The notes under the pieces: model-generated | Told to the model about the DNA's origin: nothing | The model's database searches: none | What the model saw: only the letters and a program-made list of their open reading frames with translations | NCBI GenBank assembly: GCA_020631735.1 | Contig: CM036191.1 | Location: 40,345,335-40,409,334, forward strand | Source: Saccharum officinarum | Taxonomy: Eukaryota > Streptophyta > Magnoliopsida > Poales > Poaceae | Direction of reading: 5' to 3' | Length of the DNA stretch: 64,000 bases | Program-made: the position numbers and the translations under genes | Shown here: positions 47,167 through 56,795 of the stretch, one piece after another | Layout: every line of letters starts with the position of its first letter | Position numbering within the stretch: position 1 is the first letter of the stretch

Positions 47167-47382
47167 CACGGAAATGCAGCAGAATACACGCATTTGACAC
47201 ATCAGCAGGACAAAGATGATCATCAAAAGTTCAGGAGTATCAAATTAAACCTGTGCGGGAACTCGAACATTTCATATAGTAGACGACAAGTGCCTAATAT
47301 GGTAATTACTGTTGTTTTTTACAGCACTGGTACGTGTCAACGGCGATCGCATATATATGCACAGCACAGAAACATGAATGAA

Positions 47383-47951
47383 TCATGCGGCAGCGCGGCC
47401 CATCTTCCCGTCCTCCACGGCCGCGGCGCACTCAGGCACCCTGAGGAAGTCAAGGTGGTAGAAGCCGTTGTCCTCGGACAGCCTGCCCTTGCCGACGATT
47501 CTGCCGCCGTTGTCCACGTCGGTGACGTAGCAGAAGGCGCCGCAGAACATGAGGAGGAAACCAGACGCGGCCAGCTGCTGCACCGAGACCAGCGTGACCC
47601 CGGGGCCCAGCTGGGGGACGTAGCGGACGCCGGGGAGGCGGAAGTTCTTGTCACAGGATTCGACGGTGCCCACGCCGGCTACCTGCAGAACCGTCCCGTC
47701 GCGCCGGTGGAAAGGGGCACAGTCGCCTGCGGCTCCCCTGTCGCCAGCGGCTCCCAGGTCCTGTGATGCGGACTGCTGGTCGTCGACATCAGGCGAGAAG
47801 ATCTCGAGGTTGCTCGTCGCGTGGAAGGCGACCCCGAGTCCAGGATGACAGTGGGCTCAGACGAGGAGAACTGTTGACTGTCCGGACTTACCTTGGCCGG
47901 AGAAGTTCCGCTATGCGGTGCTTCATGGTCTGAAGATTCAGCTGAACCCAT
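47383..47951 (-). pseudogene. Copia-like protease/pre-integrase gene, copy D (best preserved, one frameshift)
   Basis: From ATG at 47951: MGSAESSDHEAPHSGTSPAK ... PTVILDSG. A one-base loss near 47838 then moves the frame to AFHATSNLEIFSPDVDDQQS, GDCAPFHRRDGTVLQVAGVG, NFRLPGVRYVPQLGPGVTLV, SVQQLAASGFLLMF, GRIVGKGRLSEDNGFYHLDF and MGRAAA-stop at 47383. LDSG..FHAT resembles the aspartyl-protease start of copia polyproteins (LDSGAS.H.T), and the rest resembles the stretch up to and including GAG-pre-integrase. At about 190 codons it lacks the rest of a copia polyprotein. The ATG is conserved in A and C. Could be a domesticated retroelement gene that is now dying, or just one more remnant. Confidence 0.75.
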
Positions 47952-48107
47952 ACACCCACCGACTAGGATGTCCTTTCTGACCCCTTTCCGTTTCAGATGC
48001 ACGGCTTACGTTACCAAAGCTGAAACCTAGAGCTATGCTGCGCACGACAGATTGACAGAAACGAAACTACTCTTGGTGGAGGATTGAATATAGATGGAAT
48101 GTTTTAC

Positions 48108-48215
48108 CTCGGCTGTGGTGGTGGTGGCCTGGTGGAAAGAACCCCTGGGTGTGCCAGCGGACAGCGGAGCAAAAGACGCGACGGGGCGGCGTCTACGGTG
48201 GTGGCCACTGGCCAC
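48108..48215 (-). other. Possible leader exon upstream of gene D
   Basis: A 36-codon frame from ATG at 48215 (MASGHHRRRRPVASF) ends at a GCCGAG/GTAAAA donor, and TTTCAG at 48020-48025 is a candidate acceptor. Joining them runs into a stop, so if real it is an untranslated or upstream-ORF exon. Confidence 0.25.
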
Positions 48216-48253
48216 TACGCTTTAACCCCTGCAGTCATCATCTCTTTGGACTT

Positions 48254-48374
48254 AGACAGCTACGCCTAGAATTGCACGGTACCAACGAACAGCCCGATGC
48301 AGAGAGAGAGAGAGACGTTTTGTTTCTTTCACGCTTGGAATATTGGATTGTCCGAAATACAGCGTCGGTCGGTT
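48254..48374. repeat. Block upstream of gene D repeated at 59368-59480
   Basis: TACGCCTAGAATTGCACGGT followed by ACCAACGAACAGC, GACGTTTTGTTTCTTTCA and TTGGATTGTCC occur in both places. Here a (GA)n stretch of about 14 bases replaces the AAAAAAG of the other copy. Similarity stops at CGGTTG. Confidence 0.8.
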
Positions 48375-50930
48375 GAGCACGGCAGAGGCATGAGCACGGT
48401 AGAGGCATGAGCAAGAGGCATGAGCAAGAGGTCCAACAGGTTCACCTTGGCCAAGGACACACCATGCGCACCTTAAGAGGAGGAGGGACCCCCGGTGGCA
48501 TGGCCGGCGGTGTTCCGCCCGGTCAGAGCCATCGAGCCGCCACCACCGTGGGAGGTTCTGCTGGAGCCCAATGTCGTCGTTTTGACCTCACCTTCGTGCT
48601 CCTTTTGCGGCCGCGAATCGGTAGGAGACCTTAGCGGCCGAGCTAAGCCACCGTGGAGCGCCACCGGGCAAACACGCCGCCAGCGGATGTGCTCCGGTGA
48701 AAATAGAGTGGGGAAAGAGCGATCGAGATGATCGGTACACCCAGTGCACCGTGGACCGAGAGGAAAGAAGGGGAAAGTGGACATGGTCCACCATAGATCC
48801 CGTTGCGGCCTGTGAACCGCCACCGCCTGTCCACCATAGACCGGCCTTATGGACCCAAGCCCGATCCAAAAATCCATTTAGGTGACGTGGCAGCACCAGC
48901 GCCTGACACGTGGCGGGCCCAGGCCGGCCCAGATCCGGCCCAGCCCAGGCCCAACCGAGCCCGGTCGCGGCCCGGCCAACATTGACCGTTGACCGGTCAA
49001 CGCTGACCGTTGACCTGGACCCACATGTCAGTGACTCGCTCTGTTTCGGCCAATCAGAGCTTGACACGTGTCATTGCCTGGATTTTCCTTTTCTTTTTCT
49101 TTTTCAGAAAATCATTTAATCTTTAGAAATTCATAACTAATTCATTTTAACTCAGAAAAATACCAAACCAGTTTCTAAATTTTTTTAAAAATGAGCTCTA
49201 CATCTTAGGCTTGTGTTTGAGTGCATTTGGATCTTTTAAATTTTTGTTGCTTCTTTGTGCACCTCTATAGGAGTCGTTAATGCGACTCTACGTTACGTTT
49301 AACCGAGCCGGAGGACCTGCCGACTGAGGAGTACGACCCCGACTACAGCGAGGACTTGGGTGACGACCTGCCAGGTGCCACGCCCCACCCACTTCCGTAG
49401 AACCTATTACGTATGCAAATATAGAATTGCTAGCGCTTTACTTTTTGGTGCAATAATATGATGATAGGCTGCATGGTAGATGCTTTACTTTGAGTCCTTT
49501 ACCTTGTCGCAACCTTACTCTTGCTCACCCTACTATTAGGCTAGATGCTCGCATGTTACATATTACTGCTTTTACTCTTACTCGCATTATATCTGTGATG
49601 TGATGTCGGTGAGTGAGAGGTGTATACGTATAAGGCACGTAGTGCCAAGAACTTGGTAAACCTGATTAAAGAACTGGGGAGATCTTGGCGTGCGTCTTGG
49701 GTGAGTGGTGAGGGTTGAGTCGATCGGACAGGATCCTACGACGAGTCTTTGGGGCAAGTCTTGCTGGAGGGGTGCGACCTGGGCATCCCTCACGAGAGAT
49801 ACCTGTGGCGGGTATATTGGGAGGTGAACTGGGGTGTTGCTTATCCCTGATGGAGGTGCTGTCGTGGCATGGGGAAGACGGTGTTTCCCCTTGAGAAGAT
49901 ATCCTGTCTGGTCCCCATAAGGACTGGTATGTCTTGAGAACCGGAACCATGGGACCTTCGTGCACACCACTCGCTCCCGATGGGCGGGAGACGATTACCT
50001 GACTGACTAGGGTGGTACCACTACTACTAGGTTGGAAGGTGCTAGTGTAGGGAGGTTAAAACATAGGGACCCACACCCTTCTAAGACAGCGTAGTGACCT
50101 TGGGGGCCCGGTACTACGTCTCACAGTCTCAGCGTTTCGGTGGATACCGGGGTGGCCCAGGGCTGAGTGGTAGGGTGGTACTGTACCGGTTGGAAGGCAG
50201 TTGGAATCAGCCTAGACGAGCCGGATCGTCGAGGATGGCGATCTTGTGGATTACCAGGTGTACACGCTCTGCAGAGTTGATCGATCTATACGTATAGCCG
50301 TATCTGCAGATATGGACATTCCCATGACCTACGCTTCACTTGATTAGAGAGAGGAGTCCTTTCTACCTTTTCCTCGGGTTCTGTGTTGGATTCCGGCTTT
50401 GGCCGTTGAGACGAGATCTGAGCGGGAGTCAATCTCGTCGCCTAGAGAGAGAGTGAGATGAGATATGTTGTGTGTGATGGGATTGGAAAAAATGTGTGAC
50501 TAAGACAGGTTAAAAACTGATGAATATCTTATTAAAATATTAACTACTTGCATAGAAAACCCACAACCTAAATATGTCTCTTTCTATTTCTCTCATGCAT
50601 TCCACTTTCCACAAAGCATTGCAAGCATAGGGTGGGCGATGCGTGGCCAGTACCAAGTGTACTGATAGTTTTTTGACAGGTTCCGAGCCCAAGTACGACT
50701 ACGAGGGCGATGATTGGGAGAATTAGAGGGTCTGTTCTACGCTCAAGCTGGTTTCCGAAGATCGTTTTCCGTTGCTATCTACGTCGGATGCTGTTCCGGA
50801 TGCTTGTGTGAGTGTGTTCCGCCTTGCGAGGCGAAGAGAATAAATTATGTAAAACTCTCTATTGTAATCTGATATTCGTGCATGACTTTTTGTATCACTG
50901 AGATTTGAGTAAATTGATGGAATGTTTCGT
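48374..50930 (+). repeat. LTR-type sequence, plus strand, 3' end truncated
   Basis: Follows the break after CGGTTG. Contains GC-rich U3-like sequence with TTGACCGTTGACCGGTCAAC words (48980-49015) and CCAATCAGAGC, then a long non-coding R/U5-like part with a short Asp/Glu-rich reading (GAGGAGTACGACCCCGACTA at 49338). It ends in ATTTGAGTAAATTGATGGAA without a recognisable LTR terminus. The long open frames here are chance effects of GC content. Confidence 0.5.
48376..48434. repeat. Short minisatellite, GAGCACGGTAGAGGCAT units
   Basis: Four imperfect units: two of GAGCACGG(C/T)AGAGGCAT and two of GAGCAAGAGG(CAT/TCC). Confidence 0.85.
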
Positions 50931-50934
50931 CATT

Positions 50935-51083
50935 TTACACTTCGTTTCTGTGGATTTCCCTTCGTGGAAATCAAGGACGTTTCAAGCCACTTGAAGCAGC
51001 AGCTGAAGCTCCACAGCAGGAAGGTGATGCAGGAACTGCTGCATAGGAGATTTCTCGTAAGATCAAAGTACCCAACAGCAAGG
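50935..51083 (+). other. Possible terminal-gene exon interrupted downstream by a LINE
   Basis: Open frame FCGFPFVEIKDVSSHLKQQL, KLHSRKVMQELLHRRFLVRS, KYPTA, then AG/GTATAT at 51083. About 4 kb later, TTTTTCAG at 55047-55054 is followed by ATATCCCTGCAGATGA, which would finish the frame as RYPCR-stop. The LINE at 51.2-54.5 kb would then lie in that intron. The protein is not recognised and the 5' side runs into LTR sequence, so this may be a captured gene end. Confidence 0.3.
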
Positions 51084-51194
51084 TATATTAGTCCCATTAT
51101 TCTTGTTATACTATTGTAGAGGTCCTTTCTAAGAAGTCTATTAGGGAGGTCTAGAGAACAAAAGACATGGATAAGAGCATTTAATGTAGAAGTT

Positions 51195-54100
51195 ACAATT
51201 TCTATTACATCATGTTTAAGGAGATCACGGACACACATTGCCTACCAGCATGGTTGATGCTAGGCGACTTCAATCTGATTCTAAATGCGCAAGAGAAAAA
51301 CAATGCACGACTGAATCTGCCAATGATCAACAGATTCCGATCAACAATAGACAACCTAGAGCTTGCTAGGATTGAGCTAAGGGGAAGAAAATATACGTGG
51401 TGCAACGACCAGCAAACCCCGACAATGACAAGAATAGATCACTTCTTTGCATCTACGGAATGGCTAGATTCATTCCCAAGAACCGATCTCTGTGCGTTGG
51501 CTTCGCTCGGTTCAGATCATAGTGCCTTATTGCTACAAGGAGACGTTAGCCTTGACTTTTACAAAGGGTTCAGATTTGAGGCTCACTGGACGCAAAGACC
51601 AGGTTTCCTGGAAACGGTCAAAGAAGCGTGGGTCAAGCCGGTGAACACTCAGGACGCCATCCTCCAGCTCCATGTCAAAATGGTCAGAGCAGCCAAAGCG
51701 CTTAAGAACTGGTGACAAAATCTCTCGGAGGATGGAAAATAAGTTGGGCTATTTTAACATTAACACTGCAAAACTTGGAAAAAGCACAAGAAGAGAGAAC
51801 CCTCACACAAGAAGAATGGGAGTTCAAGAAGTATCTCAAAACAAAATCCATGGGAATAGCAGCTATACAAAAATCACGAGCTCGCCAACATTCAAGGCTG
51901 ACTTGGATTCGGAAGGGAGACGCCAACACACTTTTTTTCCAACCGCATGCAAATATGAGGAAAAAGAAATCATTCATTGCCATCCTGAATGGAGACTCAG
52001 GACTGGTCATCTCACAGGAAAACAAATCGGCACTGGCATTCAACCATTTTACAAACCTGTTAGGATCCCCAAATGTTCGAACTAGAGCAATCAATTGGGA
52101 CGAATTGGGCTATGAGGAGCATGACCTAGAGGATCTAGACGCACCCTTCACCATGCAAGAAATTGAGGCCGTAATTAAGGAAATACCATCTGAGAAGGCA
52201 CCCGTTCCCGACGGATTCATGGGATGTTTCTACAAGAAATGTTGGTCAATCATCAAAGAAGATGTGAGACAGGTGATCATGTGTTTTTTCAATAACCAAA
52301 CATCGAAGCTACACCTGATCAATACTGCAAATATCGTGCTATTGCCCAAAACCCAAGATGCAGCTGCGCTATCAGATTACAGACCTATAAGTTTAATAAA
52401 TAGCTTTGTGAAAATCATTACAAAAATACTCGCAAACCGGTTGGCACCACACATGAACGAACTGGTATCACACGCTAAGAATGCTTTTATAAAGAAGAGG
52501 TGCATCCATGATAATTTTATATATGCACAACGGGTGATCCAATTGCTACACAAAAGAAGAAAGTCAGCCCTCTTCATAAAATTAGATATATCCAAAGCAT
52601 TTGATTCCATCGGTTGGAGCTTTCTACTAGAGGTACTTGAAAATCTGGGGTTTAGCACAAAATGGAGAGATTGGATCGTGGCATTACTTGGTTCAGCAAG
52701 CTCAAGAATTCTAATCAATGGTCAGCCGACGAAAGATATAAGGCACCCTGTCGCCATTGCTGTTCATTTTGGCTATTGATCCATTACAGCGCATCATCGA
52801 GGTCGTGGCGCAGAGAGGCATCCTAAGCCCAGTCTTACCAAGGGCAGCAAACCTTCGGTGTTCGCTATATGTGGATGATGCAGCGATCTTTGCTTCCCCC
52901 AGTAATACGGAAATTGAGCATTTACATAGAATCCTGATTTTTTTTCGGGGAATGCTCGGGATTAAAAATCAACATCTCTAAAACTGAAATCTACCCGATC
53001 AGATTAGACACCAACACGGTAGTGCAACTACTTCAGAACTTCCCTAGCAAAGTCTGCAACTTCCCTGGCAAATACCTCGGCCTCCCCCTTCATGTGCGCA
53101 AACTGAGGAAAATAGACGTCCAATTGCTCTTGTACAAAATTGGTGCAAGATTACCTGGATGGAAAGGAAGATTTTTATCTTCAACAGGGAGGGAGACATT
53201 GGTAAAAACGGTGCTTTCATCCCAACCAATATACCATATGACGGTTTTCCCCGAGATCAAATGGCTCATAAAGTGGATTGACCGAATGAGAAGAAGCTTT
53301 CTGTGGAGGGGGGAGACACCGGACAAGGTCTATGGAGGACACTCGATAATCAACTGGCCTACATCCTGCCGACCCAAGATCAAGGGAGGGCTAGGAATTC
53401 TAGATTTGGAACGCTTTGCACGAGCGCTTCGGTTACGGTGGCTATGGTTCCAATGGCGTCAAAAGGAAAGGGCATGGAACAAACTTGAACTACCATGTGA
53501 TAGTCGGGATCGGGACCTCTTTGTGGCATCGACAATAGTCACGATTGGGGACGGCAAAACGGCCAAATTTTGGACTTCATCATGGGCGCAAGGATTGGCA
53601 CCTAAGAGTTTTGCGCCAAACTTATTCAAGAAAGCCAAGAGGAGGCACATCACAGTGCGAAAGGCATTACAGGACAACAAGTGGATTTCTCATATCACCC
53701 CAATCCTATCACCTGACGAGCTTCAGGAGTATGTTCAACTGTGGGAAGCTGTACAACAAATTCAGCTTGATGGTAGTAGGGAGGATAGCATAATTTGGCG
53801 ATGGACAGCAGATGGAGAGGATACATCAAAGAGCGCATATCGTATCCAATTTGAAGGATCATATACCAAGCTAAGGATTATGCCGATATGGAAGGCAAGG
53901 GCCGAACCGAAATGCCGCTTTTTCGCGTGGATGTTACTACACAAGAAGATTTTAACAGCAAACAACTTGATAAAGAGGAATTGGCCAACTGACCCTTTGT
54001 GCAAACTATGTGGAGTCGAACCGGAAAATCCCACACACTTGTGCAAGGATTGCCCTTTCTCAAAACAAGTATGGTCAGTATTGAAAACCTGGTTTGGACT

Positions 54101-54540
54101 ATCAGCTATCGACACAGTGGGCGAAAATGGGTGACTCCATGGATACTAGCGTAGATGCAGGCTTCGGATAGACAAACCCTACTGGAGGAATTTTGATGGC
54201 CTCATGATCTATTTTTGGTGGAACATATGGAAGGAGCGAAACAGAAAAACTTTTCAAAACAAAGGTTTGCAACCAAGGGAGGTGGCACATCTATGCAAGG
54301 AGGAGATAGATCAATACCAGTTGGCCACTACACCAAATGCAGAAACTCAGCAGTAGCCCCCCGTTCTCTATATCTTGGTGTATTACTTTTTAGGTTTGTT
54401 TGGCTAAAATAGAGTTGAGTCTTTTAATAGTAGAGTTGAGTCTTTAGTGGGCATTGTAAAAAATCTGTAACAACTTCTGTTCTCTTTTCTATCGTCTAAT
54501 AAAAATCTGGTAAAAGCTTTTTGCCGCCTTTCAAAAAAAA
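51195..54540 (+). mobile_element. L1-type LINE, 5'-truncated
   Basis: Plus-strand order: C-terminal half of the endonuclease, reverse transcriptase, zf-RVT, a stop near 54354, a 3'UTR and a short A run (TTTCAAAAAAAATATATTTT) at about 54530. The N-terminal endonuclease and ORF1 are missing, as is usual for 5' truncation. Exact 5' end and target duplication are not resolved. Confidence 0.85.
51212..54354 (+). pseudogene. LINE ORF2: endonuclease C-half, reverse transcriptase, zf-RVT
   Basis: Frame 1 (51212-51715): PAWLMLGDFNLIL ... RKYTWCND ... RIDHFF ... LGSDHSALL, the endonuclease end. Frame 2 (51712-52742): YRPISLINSFVKIITKILAN, NAFIKKRCIHDNF and FIKLDISKAFDSIGWSFL, RT motifs. A shift at about 52743 leads to LSPLLFILAIDPLQRIIE and SLYVDDAAIFASPSN, the catalytic YVDD box. 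A further shift near 52955 leads to KYLGLPLHVRK ... GGLGILDLERFARALRLRWL and the Cys-rich zf-RVT end CRFFAWMLLHKKIL ... LCKLCGVE ... HLCKDCPF. After a stop at 54134 the last piece reads PYWRNFDGLMIYFWWNIWKE. Four or more breaks; all catalytic motifs are recognisable but not in one frame. Confidence 0.85.
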
Positions 54541-55349
54541 TATATTTTAACTGTGGGAATTCACGTAGGTTAGTGTCAGTTAGGAACCTGCGCAAACGAG
54601 CTTGGGAGCAAAGATTTAAATATAGTTTGCTTTCGTTTAGATACATGGAGGAATAACCTTTTAATGTTATATATATTATATATATCATCTGCTGAAAAAT
54701 ATTTACTGAGGCTCTTGCTCCCATTTGCATGATTGTGGCATCAATTTGAACTTTGATTTATGAGAGAAGCTGATTAGACAATGCATCCAGGATAATTGCT
54801 TCATGTCCAGTTTCTGTACGCCCTCTTTCACTTCTTTTTGGTTCTGTGCAATGTACTACTTTTCAGACCTCCTGGTATAGTACATATTGCAAGCTGTTCT
54901 GTTTCATAAACCGAGTTCCCCTGTTACTTAGAATGGGTGAGATCAAGTTATTAGTTGTTTTTTCTATATGTATTCTTTTGGTGGAATATCATTGCAACAT
55001 GCATTTATACCCTGAAACCATTCTTATATGCACTTATGCCTTTTTGTTTTTCAGATATCCCTGCAGATGAAGTTCTACATCAGGCAGTACCTGCCTGGTG
55101 ATGTGGCTACTGTTTGAATTAAGGTTGCAATATTGTTCTATGAATAGTTACATTTTTAATACAATATATACAAACATATGTGTTAAAGTTTCCCTTATTA
55201 TTATTCCTCCGTTGTGTATAATTTTTTCAATGACACATGCGTGTCGCACGTGCATGTCCACTAGGATATATAAATACCCGATGGGTGAAAAACCTACCGT
55301 AAATGGTTCGTCAACAATCATAATTGGCCCGACACGGAGAGAGCAATGT
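54541..55349. other. No gene recognised apart from the possible last exon at 55055
   Basis: AT-rich, intron-like up to the polypyrimidine/CAG at 55047-55054. After 55140 there is AT-rich flank with ACATGCGTGTCGCACGTGCA at 55230, echoed at 55738. Confidence 0.3.
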
Positions 55350-55368
55350 GCGGTCATGAAATTTATTA
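55350..55368. repeat. SINE target duplication, left copy
   Basis: GCGGTCATGAAATTTATTA, identical to 55510-55528. Confidence 0.95.
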
Positions 55369-55509
55369 TTTTTTTACCAAATTAGTAGGGGAAACCCCAA
55401 CCTATTTTTTTGTTTTTTCACACCTTTTTAATTCGCTCCCACGGGGAGTCGAACCTAGGCCTGCTGGATGCTACTTAGGTGCTCTAACCACTAGGTTAGA
55501 GGCCCTTTC
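55369..55509 (-). mobile_element. tRNA-derived SINE (141 bp)
   Basis: On the minus strand the head reads GGGCCTCTAACCTAGTGGTT then AGAGCACC, a pol III A box (55481-55494), and 26 bases later GGTTCGACTCC, a B box (55445-55455). The body continues GGTTGGGGTTTCCCC and ends in an A-rich tail at 55369-55377. Perfect 19-bp duplications flank it. It resembles grass Au/p-SINE-type elements; exact family not assigned. Confidence 0.92.
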
Positions 55510-55528
55510 GCGGTCATGAAATTTATTA
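55510..55528. repeat. SINE target duplication, right copy
   Basis: GCGGTCATGAAATTTATTA, identical to 55350-55368. Confidence 0.95.
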
Positions 55529-55705
55529 ACAAAATAGTTAAATGTTTCCTCTGATTATAGATGTCATCAATCTCAAACAGTCTAAATCATGATGAAATAG
55601 TGTCACGTGCACAGAAGAAAGGCATCATCCCAAAATCCCATTTTTTGTTTGTAATCATTATCTTAATCATCTCGCTATCCATCAACAGATTACATGTGCC
55701 TTATC

Positions 55706-55772
55706 TCGTTGCAACGCACGAGAATAGTTTTTCATACACACGTGCGTGTCGCATGTGCATATTTGCTAGTAA
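55706..55772. repeat. Terminus related to the 12.3-14.5 kb TIR element
   Basis: CTCGTTGCAACGCACGAGAA and, further on, ATATTTGCTAGTAAC echo the right end of the element at 14491 (CGTTGCAACGCACGG...TTTGCTAGTAA). A matching left end was not found with confidence. Confidence 0.4.
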
Positions 55773-56589
55773 CTAAAAAATAGGAGCATGTGTTAATAGG
55801 AGAAAACACCTGTTTCCTTACGAATGCCAGAGAGGATTTGCTTTGTAGTTTGACGGATCTGCTTAGATATCATGTCAATAGGATTCGGATGAACCACCGG
55901 GTTAATTGATACTCATGGCATAAAAAAACTTGAAATTCTAGAAACTAAGAGATACCCCGCGCGTTGCTGCGGAATTACAAGGAATTTGAAACCAAAATAA
56001 CTGGAGATGATGATGGATAGCTTGCCATTAAGAAGATGGAAATTAGTGGGATGACATGGCTATTCGTGGAATCTCATCTCTAAGAGTTCCCAATAATTTT
56101 TTCCAAAGCCATGAAGTTTTTCAGCTCGCCAATAAGACCATCTCCAATAGTTCCAACAATTCACCCCTAAAATATAGAAGACAATTTTACATCAGGAATC
56201 TTATCCTATTTTTAAATTATTTTAACTACTTTTATATATTCTTTCTCTCTCTAGAACATTTGCCATAGGAACCTTTTCCTATTCTTTTTTCTTTCTCATG
56301 CTTTTCCACCTTAGATTGGCAGACTGATACATGCGTTGAAGACATGCGGATACGTCCGCGCATTCGGTGATTTTTTCCAAGTGGCAAAAGAGGTGGGATT
56401 GGAACTCTTGGAGATGAAATTTTTCTATTCTTGTAAAAAAAACCTAGATTGGGAGGCTTTATTTGAAACTCTTGGAGATGCTCAATGTGGATTTCTAGTG
56501 GAGTATGATCTGGATGGCATGCATGTTGAGATGGACATGTAATGGGCATTTGCTTTATAAGAGATATAGATATAGATGTATATTATAAA
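55773..56589. other. No gene recognised
   Basis: Short open frames without recognisable domains. CCCCGCGCGTTGCTGCGGAA at 55957 is another echo of the CGTTGC terminus motif. Confidence 0.3.
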
Positions 56590-56795
56590 CAGTTAAGCAT
56601 TGGGTCATTCATTTGGCACACTTTTTACTGACCCCAACAAGACAATAGGCATTAGATTTACCTATATCTTTAAAGTAAGACCCCCCTAAATCAATATCTA
56701 TATTATCCACCTCTCACCTTATGAAAATAATTAACCTAAACTAAACACCCCCCACCCCCAAATCTATATCTCTATTGCCCAGCCCCATCATCTTG
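56590..56795. repeat. Repeat block shared with 60220-60410
   Basis: GGTCATTCATTTGG, then GCATTAGATTTACCTATATC/GCCATCAGATTTATCTATTC, TTTAAAGTAA, CACCTCT and CCCAAATC/CCTAAATC with TATCTCTATTGCCC/TATCTATTACCC occur in the same order in both. Confidence 0.65.

Noticed and set aside
22080..48374. Helitron capture as the carrier of the KIN-beta-gamma fragments
   Set aside because: I found no convincing 5' TC start, 3' hairpin and CTRR end around the modules; left open rather than claimed.
48473..49067. Open frames of 130-160 codons on the minus strand
   Set aside because: GC-rich LTR U3 sequence; translation has no domain and conflicts with the plus-strand LTR reading.
53022..54134. 370-codon frame as a host gene
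   Set aside because: It contains LINE ORF2 motifs ending in zf-RVT and belongs to the LINE.
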